Assembly: GCA_016648135.1 (NCBI GenBank)
Contig: JADDOH010016773.1
Coordinates: 1 to 64,000, forward strand
Direction of reading: 5' to 3'
DNA length: 64,000 bases
Origin: Agrypnia vestita
Lineage: Eukaryota > Arthropoda > Insecta > Trichoptera > Phryganeidae
Shown here: positions 1 through 10,654 of the stretch, in pieces
How the letters are laid out: each line of letters begins with the position of its first letter
Numbering within the stretch: the stretch's first letter is position 1
Position numbers and translations under genes: made by a program
The notes under the pieces: generated by a model
Databases searched by the model: none
What the model saw: the letters and a program-made list of their open reading frames with translations, nothing else
What the model was told of the DNA's origin: nothing

Positions 1-185
1 ATGGTTGGCTTAAGTGATCACTTTACACAATTGTAACATTCGCCATTTCCACCCATGATAGAATATACCATGCTTATTCATTTTTTGGAAGTTGTATATA
101 TGTTCAAATTGCGTGAAAAGCTTTCATATATGAGTTGTAAGCGCCTTTTCCATGCGGCCTGTACAAAGCCATTTTCATTCCCCTA
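1..185 (+). repeat. Dispersed repeat X, copy 1 (cut by window start)
   Basis: Nearly the same sequence recurs at 3100-3240, 13430-13620, 41080-41150 and 42120-42200. The shared core is GGCTTAAGTGATCACTTTAC, followed in this copy and the one at 13.5 kb by a stretch containing CCATGCGGCCTGTACAAAGC. No coding capacity or element ends are visible. It is a multi-copy family of unknown class. Confidence 0.75.
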
Positions 186-369
186 AATCCCCACAGATGT
201 CGCTAATGAGAAAATCTACATTGATTACGGAACATAAATCCAGCACTGTTCTGAAAGATTTGAACAAACTCAAAATATTCTGAGAAATGGGAAGATGTAA
301 AACCAGGAGCAACGATACTATCCGGGCTCCAGGTTGTTGGTAAAACAACTCCTATGGACGATCATGTGA

Positions 370-765
370 TCGGCCCTATTGACAAGTATTGAAAGTATTG
401 ATAAGGATCATTCATGGCATGAACATATTTCACAATTCAGCAAAAAATTATTTGACAGCGTTCACTTCCTAAGAAGATTTAAGATGTTTCTTCTGAAACA
501 CGGTAAAATAACGATTAAGCAATCTCTACATCTTCCTCTGCTTGGTTATGGTAATATATGCTATCTGGATGTCATTGTCTTAATAAACTGGAACGCCTTC
601 AAAACATATGAATCCGTTTCAACTTTAACCTCAACAAATTCGATCACATCTCAACTTTCCGCAATGTTCTCCATTGGCCCACAATCCGACAACGCCATAA
701 TATTCTTGTACTCTATTTCTTTACTTTATAATGTCCTTATCGATATTCACTCACCTCAGTAAGTA
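370..765 (+). pseudogene. LINE-A reverse transcriptase tail, part 1 (CR1/L2/Jockey-like)
   Basis: The stretch translates to a decayed end of a non-LTR reverse transcriptase. It reads SIDKDHSWHEHISQ, then FLRRFK, then LGYGNICYLD; after a frameshift near 575 it reads LNKLERLQNI followed by a stop, and later SLLYNVLIDIHSPQ. These are the usual 'DLSWxxHI...LxKLERLQN...LLYxxL' blocks of the thumb and C-terminal region of such enzymes. The copy is broken by frameshifts and stops. It is interrupted at 765 by another LINE and resumes at 1346. Confidence 0.75.
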
Positions 766-1345
766 CCTTCTTCTTTTCTCTCTTATCCTAATGGATTGGG
801 ATCCCTGCACTGCATAGAAGGTTCCAACTTTTCCTATCTTGGACTTTGCTCTCCACGTCAGTCCAATTTAATTGCAACCTCGCTTCGCAGCAGTCCTCCA
901 ACTGTTTCCGCTAGCTCCTCCTAAGAAGGCCCCTTGGTCTTCTGCCTTCTGATCTTGCTTGGAATATCCGCTTTGGCAGTCTATTTGTCGGCATCCGCAA
1001 GATATGTCACCGTAACTGTGATTTCTCGATAAACGTCAATAAGGGTTCTACTTCTAGACATTATTTCTTCTTTCTTTCTTTCTTCTAGACTATATTCTAG
1101 ACATACTCTTATTTCTGATTCTGTTGCTTGTGGTAACTTCTAATATCCCTCGTAGAAATCCCATCTCGGCGACCTGTAGCCTTGACCCTGTTCTTTCGTT
1201 TAAGATCTAGTGCTCGTGGCCGCACATTAGAGTTGGCCTGAAAACTGATTTGAATACTGCCAACTTCGCCCCCCTGGATGAACTTCGCTTTTTTAAGCAC
1301 GGAATAGCACAGTGATCGAGCAACCTGGCTTGCTGCTCCTATGCT
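766..1345 (-). pseudogene. LINE-B 3' end, nested in LINE-A
   Basis: On the minus strand the 3' half reads RLPKRIFQARSEGRRPRG, then WRKQLEDC and DVESKVQDRKSWNLLC, the typical C-terminal 'GRRPRGRPRxxW' tail of LINE ORF2 proteins. The insertion is flanked by a 12-bp direct repeat CCTCAGTAAGTA at 754-765 and 1346-1357, and LINE-A reads on across the gap. A short AAGAAAG-type microsatellite lies at 1065-1110. The copy is 5'-truncated and inactive. Confidence 0.8.
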
Positions 1346-1640
1346 CCTCAGTAAGTATCTGAAAACTTTCTATCTAAGCATGGCTTTTCATCCCTTCGGC
1401 TGACAGTACTTCACTATCCATCCCCATTCATAATAGTGAAGTTTTGTAAGTTGAAATTAATTTTGAAAGTACAGTCAGCTAGACTGTGGAATCAACTATG
1501 CACAGATGTCACTTCATCACAGACCATAACTATCTTCAAAAGTAAACTAAAGTAAATTTGCCTTTCCTAAAACGTAGTTTAATCCTTCCTTGTCTCCATC
1601 CGTCTCCTACTGGTCTCGTTATCATGGAGCTAATTTTGTC
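1346..1640 (+). pseudogene. LINE-A tail, part 2 and 3' UTR
   Basis: This continues LINE-A after the nested insertion: SENFLSKHGFSS, then VQSARLWNQLCTDVTSS and FKSKLK before the stop. That matches the conserved 'SARLWNxLP...FKxxLK' end of CR1/L2/Jockey-type ORF2. The following 3' UTR stretch (about 1525-1640) recurs at 57460-57580, directly beside the satellite array. Confidence 0.75.
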
Positions 1641-2989
1641 ACTACAACATTCCATATCACAACTTTATTTCAATTGTTCAACTAAATTATGTGGTAGGTT
1701 GTAAGAAATTGCCAATTGTTAATAAACTCGCCATTGTGACAATATGTATACAAAAAGTGATTAAATAAATATGTTTCATTCGTTGCCTTGCGATCACACC
1801 ATTGCAGACAGTACGGTAATTCATACCATTTCCTTTTCTAGAAGACTGTTGATTGTCGCGTCAAAGAAAGCAATTCTGAATAGGCTGTTCATCAAATTAT
1901 TTTACACCACGGATACCCTTTTTTGTTTTGTTTAGGGGCCCCCAAACAAGAGAATAATACCGACTGAATAATACACCCCCACTCCCTGGCTGGTGTCTGG
2001 GTCGCACCCCGCACTGAAGGTTCTATGGCACACCTGTTACCTGGGGTCTTGGCAGGGACTGTAAATCGTACCACGCTGGTCCTAACTCAAAAATAATAAG
2101 TCAAGAAGAATTTTAAATAAATAATATTATACTAGCAGTTAAGCAATCGGCTATTTGCTATTTGCCCGCTGCTCGATAATGTGGTCGACTATGGTAGCCG
2201 CTTCGCGGTTGGTGTCTACATTCAGCTGTCGCCGATGGCAGATGCCAGTGGCGGCTATGGTTATCGATTCGCAGCCAATGGTGGCCACTCCCATATTAAA
2301 AAAATATAGCTTCGTCTCTATGAGACACTTAAAATATCTGTGGGTGAAAGAATAACCGAATAAGTCAAAATCGGAAGGTTTTCAGGAGAGCCAAAACAAA
2401 ATTTGGGAACTTCGTATGTTTACGAAATATCTTTTAAAGCACTTGTTATTTTTATCTAATTTTTGCACCAGTTATTCTGTTTTTTGCACAAATGAATCAA
2501 GTTGACCAATGTCGTTGTTTCTTGACAAAATTTTCAAATAATTATTATACGCATTTTATTTTATTATCTAAATGATATAATTTTTTCTTGCTATCTAAAG
2601 AACGCTCTGCATACTTAACTTAAACTCGATTTTATTGACTCATTCGGTTGTTCCTTTCGCTCACAGATAATTATCCAGAAAATAAAATTCCTTGTGCGAT
2701 CCTCGCGATGGCAACGCCTGACACCTGTACGCGCGCAGTCAGCGTGTACCTGTCGATAGGACAATCGGCCGTGTAACTGCCTTTGTTCAGCTCAATGGCC
2801 CTCACCGAAGCCTCACTGTTGGACTATTTCGTGACACTGCCTTCCACAACACCGCGTGGCGCCGCTGTCAAACCTATCACAACAGTCCTACATAGTCGTG
2901 CAAAAAGTGGGATTTATAGAAGGATCTACGCAAACGTAATTCTCACCGTTTTTAGAGTAGGATCCAGCGACTACCAGACATTTTAGTAT
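1641..2989. other. No gene seen; mixed AT-rich DNA with GC patches
   Basis: No recognisable coding region. GC-richer patches lie at 1935-2075, 2150-2290 (imperfect internal repetition around ATGGTAGCCGC and GTGGCGGCTATGG) and 2700-2890. About 2290-2330 holds an inverted scrap of repeat X containing AGCTTCGTCTCTATGAGAC. The short ORFs here have no family signature. Confidence 0.6.
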
Positions 2990-3245
2990 CAAGTCTGAAA
3001 TATTTTAATCAAGATATATTATAGATGTCTCATGGAGCTGTATTTTTATATGGTAAAGTAGGTATGTAAGTCTTTTTCGGTGTTCATAGGACTTACGACC
3101 TATCGTACGGCTGGCTTAAGTGATCAATTCACACAACGTAACGTAACGATTACCATTTCCACCAATGATAGACTACCACATCAATCAAATTTTCGGAAGT
3201 TGTATATATGTTTTTAAGTTAAACAACTAGCCATGGGAAACACTG
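2990..3245 (+). repeat. Dispersed repeat X, copy 2
   Basis: It shares the block from AGATGTCTCATGGAG through GACTTACGACCTATCGTACG and the GGCTTAAGTGATCA core with the copies at 13.3 and 41.0 kb. It extends further 5' than the copy at the window start, so the family is at least 250 bp long. Confidence 0.75.
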
Positions 3246-4495
3246 TATAACTTAGTGTAAAATATGCGTAGAGATCTCATTGATAGGACTGTTAATGTTT
3301 ATTTGTGATAGTTTTTTTGAGGGGGTGCTGTTACTGACTACTTTATTGGATCGAAAAGGATCCAAACTACGACATGATCAATGATTAGGGCGCACCAAAC
3401 TGATGCTAAAACATTGATATTATCGGTATATAAAAAAGATCCAGGAAGAAATCAAATGTTTATAATTTTATCACACTTATCACACTTACACGTTACGAGG
3501 GAGGAAGTACTACAGAAATGATCCTATGAAGTACAGTCCTGATTTTTATGCCGCTGCACAAATCTATTTCTTTTATATGCTTTTAATTTTCTTGCATTTG
3601 ATTTAATAAAGAAAGTTCTTGGTAGAGGGGACAACGAATGGGGTTTTTGCTGCCAGAACCTTGCGGCGTTCGCCCTATACACGGGCGCCGCACGGGGATG
3701 GCTTTAAATAAGAAAAATGTCAACCTGGCGACGCAAGAGTAGGGCCGATATGGGAGCCGTCGGCTCATAGAACGGCCCTGGGAAGTGGTGGGGACCCACC
3801 ACACACGTTATCACACTTACGAACCAAGCCATATATATGTACGACAGGTTATTATTATTTTTTCATCATAAAAAATCAAATAAATTTACATATACCTCGG
3901 AAAATACCTAACGCCTAACTATACTATTAATAAAAAAAGTATTTATATTCTACACATTGAATCATACTTTATTTAATTAATTAAAAATTTATTTACTTAA
4001 GGCATCTAACAGTTACATTATAATGTTATCTTAAGGCATCTAACAGTTAGAATAATTGTACATTGCATAAACCAATTACAAAGATTCACAGATGTTTAAG
4101 GCGTAGTAAATTAAGTACTATATTTGATAAGAGAATATTTGAAAGCTAAGAGAATATATTATAATAAACAACAAACAATATCAAAATAAAATACTCGTAA
4201 TAAATTATAGTAATGAGTTTTGATAGTAGCCGGGAATAAAAATGGGAGAAAAAAGGTGAAGAGGTAGAAGTCAGAGTGTTGAGGAAGAGAAGATTAGATG
4301 CAGTGAGTATTGGCCAAAGTCGGTTTAGAGTTGATGCTTTCAAACCATAAGTCGAGTTATTCTATGGTGAAATAGTGGTGCTAGAATAACGTACATATAC
4401 CTAAACTATAGCATTCTTTTCAATGCGGTAAGACCAAATTAAAACGAATACCAATGCAGAAGTATCTTATAAACTTAAAATATCAATATCTCTAA
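3246..4495. other. No gene seen; AT-rich with one GC-rich patch
   Basis: About 3605-3800 is GC-rich and includes GGGCGCCGCACGGGGATGG and GGGCCGATATGGGAGCCG. This could be the untranslated part of a retrotransposon, but I do not recognise it. CACACTTA-type short repeats flank it. 3810-4495 is AT-rich with a short direct repeat (ATCTTAAGGCATCTAACAG-like) near 4000 and 4035. Confidence 0.5.
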
Positions 4496-4496
4496 A

Positions 4497-4850
4497 GTGA
4501 CTTCGTGTGGATTGGATCCTTTCCGCTTAACTACGTCCAATTGGACGTACTTATGCAGAAAGCATCCTACACAAAAAAACATGGACCTGAGAAAATGGCT
4601 TCTAAAATTTGGAACCTACAAAAACCTAATAGGTCGTTATTTAATTAATAATTGCATATTTTTTTGCATGGGGCTCATCGTAGAGATGTTTTTTTAAATG
4701 AAATTATCAGATAAAACTTTTATTTACCAAGATATGACGCGTTTTACTACAGGTTGGATTCTGTCTACAAAATGTCTAAATGTACGAAAACAGTACTTTT
4801 TTTTCTATGTGGGTTCTATGTTCTTTGTATTTGATAAAGCATGAAGAAAA
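4497..4850 (+). repeat. Dispersed repeat Z, copy 1
   Basis: A TIR-like family. One end here carries CGCTTAACTACGTCCAATTG followed by its inverted counterpart (GACGTACTTATGCAGAAAGC); the other end is GGGTTCTATGTTC...TTTGATAAA. The same two ends appear in opposite orientation at 7700-7971, and one end flanks MITE C at 6117-6720. It contains only short ORFs without domains. The class is unknown and it is likely non-autonomous. Confidence 0.55.
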
Positions 4851-4859
4851 AAGTATGTG

Positions 4860-5725
4860 ACCATATTATGAACTAAGCAACATTTCTATTTCTGCACCTT
4901 GACAGGTTTTGTATAACATTGTAATGCAATGACAGGTTTGAAATTAATGAATTAAATCAATTAGAAAGCTCATTATTCATAATTGTGAATAACTTGGGCT
5001 CGGTTGCGCCAGCAGAAGTAAATTTGGTTCGAGTAACATTGACCCGAGTAACTTTTTTTACCCTCAGCTCAGAGTAAACTCGATTTCGGGTTGCACAAAC
5101 GTCTTTTTTACCGCTGTCAAACCAATCATAAGGCTAATAGGGTGCCAAGCGGAATAAACCTCAAATACCGCATTTGTCTATGAAATTTGATTTATTTCAG
5201 TTTTTCATCACTGGCAATACGTACATTTGCGGTTCAAAACCAGTTCAAACAAACCACTTTATTCTATGAAACAAACCAAAAAACGTCAAACCATCGCTAA
5301 AATAACACGAAATTAAAAGATTCATTTTAATGTTTCCAAATTTCAATACGAAAATGACAGCGACAAAATTCAAATGACAAGTACCTATATGGACAAATGT
5401 CACATTTTCAAATCAGCTGTGAGAGGACGGCCATTTTTTTACCAACATTTTTACTTTTACCCACCTATCTTGGAGAGTAAAAAATAAAGTTACTCATGTA
5501 TGTACTTCGGCGAGTAAAATAATTTTTACCATCGCTGGCGCAACCCGTTTTTAGTAAAAAAAGTAACTTGAGTAACTTTAAAGTCACTCGAGTAACTTTT
5601 TTTACCTTTACTTCTGCTGGCGCAACCGAGCCTTAACGTTTGTTTACGTTTTAGAGCTTTCTTATCGACTAATTCATTAATTTCAAACCTGTCAAACTAA
5701 AAACGTCAAAATTGGCGGCATTATA
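4860..5725. mobile_element. MITE A, copy 1, split by MITE B
   Basis: The left part (TATGAACTAAGCAACATTTC, then TATAACATTGTAATGC) and the right part (TTCATTAATTTCAAACCTGTC) match the intact MITE A at 60230-60529. That copy is a roughly 300-bp foldback with GGCCGTATTC termini. Here it is opened at 4996/5633 by a second element. The right terminus is missing. There is no coding capacity. Confidence 0.7.
4997..5632. mobile_element. MITE B (636 bp) with long terminal inverted repeats
   Basis: The ends are near-perfect inverted repeats: GGCTCGGTTGCGCCAGCAGA at the left and its complement at the right, extending with mismatches into GAGTAACTTTTTTTACC blocks. It sits inside MITE A with TT(G/A) on either side, consistent with a 2-3-bp target duplication. 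There are no transposase domains, so it is non-autonomous. Confidence 0.8.
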
Positions 5726-5728
5726 AAG

Positions 5729-5866
5729 TGGTTCGAACGTTTTCTACACCTCAGATCGGCCGTATTCTGAACTATTTATATTTCTGTATCTCGACAGATA
5801 CAGAAATAGAAATATTGCTTAGTTCAGAATACGGCCGATCTGAGGTGTAGAAAACGTTCGAACCAA
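5729..5866. repeat. Nested hairpin: deleted MITE A inside a foldback
   Basis: Almost the whole segment folds on itself. The outer arms carry GGTTCGAACGTTTTCTACAC and its complement. The inner arms are the two termini of MITE A (CGGCCGTATTCTGAAC...) brought together by loss of the internal part, with TCGA at the centre. Arms are about 65 bp. Such structures extrude readily and are hard to sequence through. Confidence 0.8.
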
Positions 5867-6116
5867 CCCTTTAGATGCTTTCTATAAAATTATTATCATG
5901 TAAGTAACAGTAGAACTAAAAAGTTGCAAAATGGGTCTTTTTAACCCATATTTTTGTTTGTCCATTTGTGGATTTGAAGCTCAGAAAACAAGCAAATCAC
6001 TTTTTTTAAGTTTAAGATTTAATATAATGGTAATGACTGACCGTGGTGTTTCGAGATATAAGGATATCGTATTGATCTGTCCAAACCCGTAGGTAAATAA
6101 CTAATTGTTAGTATTT

Positions 6117-6720
6117 TGTAGGTTGGATGCTTTGGAGCCATTCAAGTATTACGTAAGCAGAATTTTAGTAACTTTTACCCCCACCCCCCTCATTGTCAGC
6201 AAAAGTAAGCAAAGCTCTTAGTCCCCCTTCTATGCTTACGTAATCATTGGTATATATTTTTTATTTGGTATTTATATTTTGTATACAAGAAGGGTTGCCA
6301 TATTATGTGTTTAAATCAGTATCTACTAAATTTTAAAAAAAATATGAAAAATAGATAAATATGAATAGCGCGCGCAGTAATTTACGCGCGGTTCTTTCTA
6401 ACTTAACCATAAAACATCGCGTGAGAGCGAATAAGCAATATCAATTATTTTGGGTAATCCCAGAACATGTTTATGCTTTCGAGTATAGACAAGTAGAGTT
6501 GCCTTATGTGTTCAAATCAGAATCTACTAAATTTTGCTGAAAAATCGGAAAAAGTAAATAAATATTGCTGACGTAATTACCATCAAGACCCCTCCGTCCC
6601 CCGTGTCATCAAAAATAAACAAAGCTAATACCCCAACCCCCCTTTGCTGCTTACGTAATACTTGAATGGCCCCTTTCTGCATAACTACGTCCAAATGATC
6701 CACTGTATAGTATGATTTAA
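6117..6720. repeat. Repeat Z fragment interrupted by MITE C
   Basis: The flanks of MITE C, GGTTGGATGCTTT on the left and TTTCTGCATAACTACGTCC on the right, join to give the sequence found uninterrupted near 7951-7975. The fragment is therefore a filled version of a site whose empty form survives in another copy of the family. Confidence 0.65.
6134..6673. mobile_element. MITE C (540 bp) with terminal inverted repeats
   Basis: The termini are GGAGCCATTCAAGTATTACG and its near-perfect complement ending CTTGAATGGCCCC. Subterminal blocks (ACCCCCACCCCCCTC, GTAAGCAAAGCT) occur twice in direct orientation as well. It is flanked by TTT on both sides. There is no open reading frame of note, so it is a non-autonomous DNA element. 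Confidence 0.75.
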
Positions 6721-7083
6721 AATTAATATTATTTCGGGGTGGCGATGACAAATTGTCACGGGACTCTACATTCAGGATTCTGTTTCACTTACACGGAACC
6801 TTTAATCCAATTTTAAAATAGATGATGGGAAAAGGATTCGACAACGTTTGTGTGTTGAGATCGGAGATAGGCCTCCCCGATAAGGCTCCCCGGGCCCTCC
6901 GTCCAGTGTAAATACTTTCACACTCCAGATAGTGAGCCCATTAGGACGTTTGAATTAACCGCTATTTATTTAAGCAAGTGTTGATTTAAATATGGACTGG
7001 GTTTACATGCCAGAGCAGGACTGGGCGCTCGGCTACGAAAAAATTACGAGGTTGAACGTTTTCTACGCCTCTAAAACTTTTTA
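6721..7083. other. No gene seen
   Basis: Unique-looking spacer with one GC-rich stretch near 6865-6905 (CCCCGATAAGGCTCCCCGGG). About 7047-7066 resembles an arm of the hairpin at 5729 (GAACGTTTTCTACGCCTC). Nothing codes. Confidence 0.5.
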
Positions 7084-7705
7084 CTTCATGGTTTATCAAA
7101 TGTTGAGAAAAATATCGAGAGGAGAGTGACTGCGGGGAATAGGGTGAACGGTTCTTTGAATGCAATGATTTCTAATAGAAATATGTCAAAACTAGCGGTA
7201 CATAATGGAGAAGCCTGGAGCTGGTAGAAGAGGAACGAAAGTAGATTGAATGCAGTGGAGATGAGATCCCTTAGACGTATGTGTGCCAAATCCATGTATG
7301 ATAGAGTAAAGAATGAAGATATTAGGAATGAATTTAAAGCTCATCGTAGCATAATTCATAGAATAAAAATAGGGTCGCTCAGGTGGTTTGGGCATGTTGA
7401 GCGAACGAATGATGAAAGAATGGTAAAAAAGATATATAATGCAAGTGTTGACGGCGCCAGAAAGAGAGGGCGACCACGGAAGACGTGGCATGACCAGATT
7501 AACCACATACTGGAAGATGGTCCTGTTAGAAGCCTCAACAACCGTCGAGCTTGCATGAGAAAATGTATGAATGTAGATGAGGCGAATGTTGTATGTCAGG
7601 ACAGAAGAGTATGGCGCTCTATCCTCTCTGCCTACCCCCACAGGGAAACAGCAAGAAACGGCAGGGTGATGGTAAGTTAGTTAGTTAGTTAGTTAGTTTA
7701 TCAAA
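7084..7705 (+). pseudogene. LINE-C ORF2 C-terminal remnant with (GTTA)n tail, copy 1
   Basis: It translates to the end of a non-LTR retrotransposon ORF2: KNIERRVTAGNRVNGSLNA, then NAVEMRSLRRMCAKSMYDRV, LRWFGHVERTNDERMVKK, GARKRGRPRKTWHDQI and VCQDRRVWRSILSAYP. A frame break near 7225 separates the first block from a 144-residue open frame (7246-7680). The 3' end runs into TTAG repeats. Seven other copies of this family lie in the window. It has no catalytic palm domain, so it is inactive. Confidence 0.85.
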
Positions 7706-7971
7706 TTCATAGAACGTAGAACCTTCACGGTTTTTCGTACATTTAGACATTTTGTTGAAAGAATCCAACCTGTAAACCGCGTCATTTCTTCGCAAATAAA
7801 AGTTTTTTTTTTTACATAAAAAAAAAAAATCTCTACAATGAGTGATATGCAAAAAATATGCTTTAATGAATCAAATGTCGACGTATTAGATTTTTGTAGG
7901 TTCAAATTTTTAAAAGCCATTTTCTCAGTTCCATGTTTTTTGGGTTGGATGCTTTCTGCGTAACTACGTCG
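7700..7971 (-). repeat. Dispersed repeat Z, copy 2
   Basis: Inverted relative to the copy at 4.5 kb: it starts TTTATCAAATTCATAGAACG and ends GGTTGGATGCTTTCTGCGTA. It lies exactly between two LINE-C tails. It preserves the uninterrupted site that holds MITE C at 6134. Confidence 0.55.
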
Positions 7972-8465
7972 AATTGTGATAGGAAATGCGGAAATTCGGT
8001 CGCTATGGTGCTTGTGTGGAAAATCTTTGATCGATAATGTGAGGAATGAACAAATTAAAATGGAATGTAATGCTGGCTGTAGTGTGATAGACACAATAAA
8101 GAAAATAATTCTGAGTTGGTTTGGTCATGTAGAACGTTTGAGCGAGGAAAGGATAGTTAAGAAAATATATGGGACGAGTGTTGAAGGCAACAGAAATAGA
8201 AGTCGTCCATAAAAGACCTGGAATGATCAAATACTACAAATATTGGAAGATGGCCTGTTAACACGTTAACAACCATAGAGCTCGCATGAGAAGATGTATG
8301 AATGTAGCGGGAGTAAAAGTGGTGTGTCAGTATAGAAAAATATGGCGTTCTTTTCTCTCTGCCCACCCCTTCGGTGAAACGGCGTGATGGTTAGTTAGTT
8401 AGTTAGTTAGTTAGTTAGTGAGTTAGTTAGTTAGTGAGTTAGTTAGTTAGTTAGTTAGTTATATT
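7972..8465 (+). pseudogene. LINE-C ORF2 remnant, copy 2, with long (GTTA)n tail
   Basis: It reads EIRSLWCLCGKSLIDNVRNE, then WFGHVERLSEERIVKK and SVEGNRNRSRP, then hits a stop and continues out of frame to VVCQ. The 3' end has about 65 bp of GTTA/GTGA repeats (8390-8460), the best-preserved tail of the family here. It is inactive. Confidence 0.85.
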
Positions 8466-9936
8466 ACGAGTTACACCTTTTAATTTAAAATCCCAAAATG
8501 CAATTCATAAAAATATCAACAAAATTTCATATACTCAGACATAAAATTTTATAACAATCTTCCAATCGAAATATTTATTTTTTACAAAATACAAAACAAT
8601 TGAAAAAAAAATTTAGAGAACATCTCAATAAACACAACTAGACACCATTAATTACCCTCAAATTATTATCGTCATTGTCGTCACACATGTTCTAATAAAT
8701 TACCATATTCTAATAAACTATATTCCAATAAATAAAACTTTGTTCTAACAAATTACTATATTTAGTGGAAAATTTGTAATTGACATAATTTTAAAATCCA
8801 TTATTTAACATTTATTAATATGTTAATATGCTGTTAATTTTCCCAAAAATAAATAAATAAAATCAAAAACATTTCACTCCACTACTTCATCCCATATATA
8901 ATGTAAAATAATTATATATGTATATATAATGTAAAATAATTAAATGTAATAATGCAAGAGCAATGCTCTCAAATGCAGAGGTATTGATATAAGTTATGTA
9001 TTTTATCGTTTTAATAGACTAGAAAAAATTGCAATAAAAAAATGCTTGAGTGTCCTGATTGCCTCACGCCTCAGCTGGCGATCTACTGTAGGGATCTACA
9101 ATCTAATAATTAAAAAAAAATGGAACTTTACAATTTTGAGCAGGGTTGAGTCCAGCCCTTGTGTGACCGCGCCGGCCGGGAAGGTGGGCGGCGCGGCTTA
9201 TCCCCGACAGCCGCGCGACACTAACTTACTTATTCATCTCATTTAACGCTTCAGGGGGCGCGCACCCTTCGCGGCCGAGCCCCAATCAGTCTGAATATCG
9301 CTCGCATTTAACGCACAAGGTCTGCGCCCGAGTATACTAGGGCGGCTATTATTCTCACAAAATTTCTTGCAAATTTAAAACATTATAACTTTATTAATAT
9401 TGAATATTTCTTAAATCGCTTAGTATGGATTCTAGATAATGAAGTATATACTTTAAACGTATTAAAAAACATATTATCTGTACAAATATAAATATTAATT
9501 AAAACTTTTCGCCACCTTGGACACAATAGACGATTTTTTTGGCCGCGGCCTGTCGATTAATGCTTATATTTTCTTAATTATTGTAAATAATGTTCAGTTT
9601 ATTTATTTTTTGTATAAGATCAAGTTATCGCTCTAAAAAAATTGCAGTCTAAAATATACATTCTGATATAAATGAATAATAAAAACCCACATTTTCGTAA
9701 AAAAAAAAAACGTCGAAATATGCATTTGCGGTGATTGTGCCGCCTTAAATATCAAAAAAAAGGTTTATTATACTTCTTCACAATTCCAAATTCATTAAAT
9801 CTGAAACTTTAATCTAAAACATCCAAAATTTTAAACTAATTATGTTTATAATAATAAATAATAGGTAATTGGTAAAAGTATCAAAGCTGTGCTGGTCCAG
9901 ACCCGCCGTGACTCTCAGGGTCATGATGTGTATTAA
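8466..9936. other. No gene seen; AT-rich with a GC-rich island at about 9150-9350
   Basis: 8466-9130 is AT-rich with short duplications such as TATATATAATGTAAAATAAT twice near 8895-8940. About 9150-9350 is strongly GC-rich and CpG-rich (GACCGCGCCGGCCGGGAAGG, GGGGGCGCGCACCC), unlike its surroundings, and shows no ORF of note. 9350-9936 is AT-rich again. Whether the island is regulatory cannot be told from sequence alone. Confidence 0.5.
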
Positions 9937-10650
9937 GCGCTTGTTCAGACACAGCGGGAATCGTGCCGATTCAGAATCGCATGAGATCCGTGCGGGTCTC
10001 ATTTACTTAGGTTTGTATGTGATCGTTCACACACAACCGTGCGGTTAGTCAACCGCTGCGGTGCCCGCAACCCAACCGCTAGAAAATAGACCCGCACGGC
10101 GCCCGCACGATCCTATTACTATGGGGCCTTACGAGAGCGTTCAGTCGCGTTGCGGGCACCGCACGGTTTCATGTCACAACAGGAGCAAGAGGATTATATT
10201 CTCTTTTCTATGGTTATGGATCGCTTTGACACTGAATTTTTTATTGACGAAGTGGAGAAAAGACCTGTAATATGGTAGAAAAGACCTGTAATAGTGTGAG
10301 GATTACTCAAATATGCCAAGAACCAAGCTTGGTAGGAGTTGGTGGAGATATTTGGAAATGGTGGAAAAAAAGAGTATTTTAGAGAAGTAGGTATTTATTC
10401 ACCAAAAATGAACAGACAGAATGATATTTATGTGTCTTGCCATGGAACACGGCCGTCGTTAACAAAGTAATGAGCGAATATATCTCTGATATTCAAAGAT
10501 GGAGAACGGCACCAGAACTGTCAAACTGACGTTTATTTTCGCGCGCACAAATCGCTTATTAACCGCGGCTGAGTGAACAGATGACACAAATCGCGTGTTT
10601 GGAAACGCGATTCTGAAACTGAACGGTTCCCGCTGTGTCTGAACAAGCGC
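9937..10650 (+). mobile_element. PIF/Harbinger-like DNA transposon, 714 bp, decayed
   Basis: Terminal inverted repeats GCGCTTGTTCAGACACAGCG and complement extend about 25 bp (through GGGAA), with further matching subterminal blocks. The element is flanked by TAA on both sides (9934-9936, 10651-10653), the TWA target duplication expected of PIF/Harbinger. Inside is a broken MADF-domain reading frame. No transposase is seen, so it is a deletion derivative. Confidence 0.8.
10162..10390 (+). pseudogene. MADF-domain protein fragment (broken)
   Basis: From the ATG near 10170 it reads MSQQEQEDYILFSMVMDRF, then DTEFFIDEVEKRPVIW, a typical MADF start (helix ending in 'EVEKRPxIW'). A small tandem duplication of the AGAAAAGACCTGTAATA block brings a stop. 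After it, CEDYSN and then ELVEIFGNGG in another frame continue the domain. MADF/trihelix-type DNA-binding proteins accompany Harbinger transposases, which fits the surrounding TIRs. It is not functional. Confidence 0.65.
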
Positions 10651-10654
10651 TAAA

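Noticed and set aside
7192..7641. 149-residue minus-strand open frame
   Set aside because: Antisense shadow of the LINE-C coding remnant at 7246-7680.
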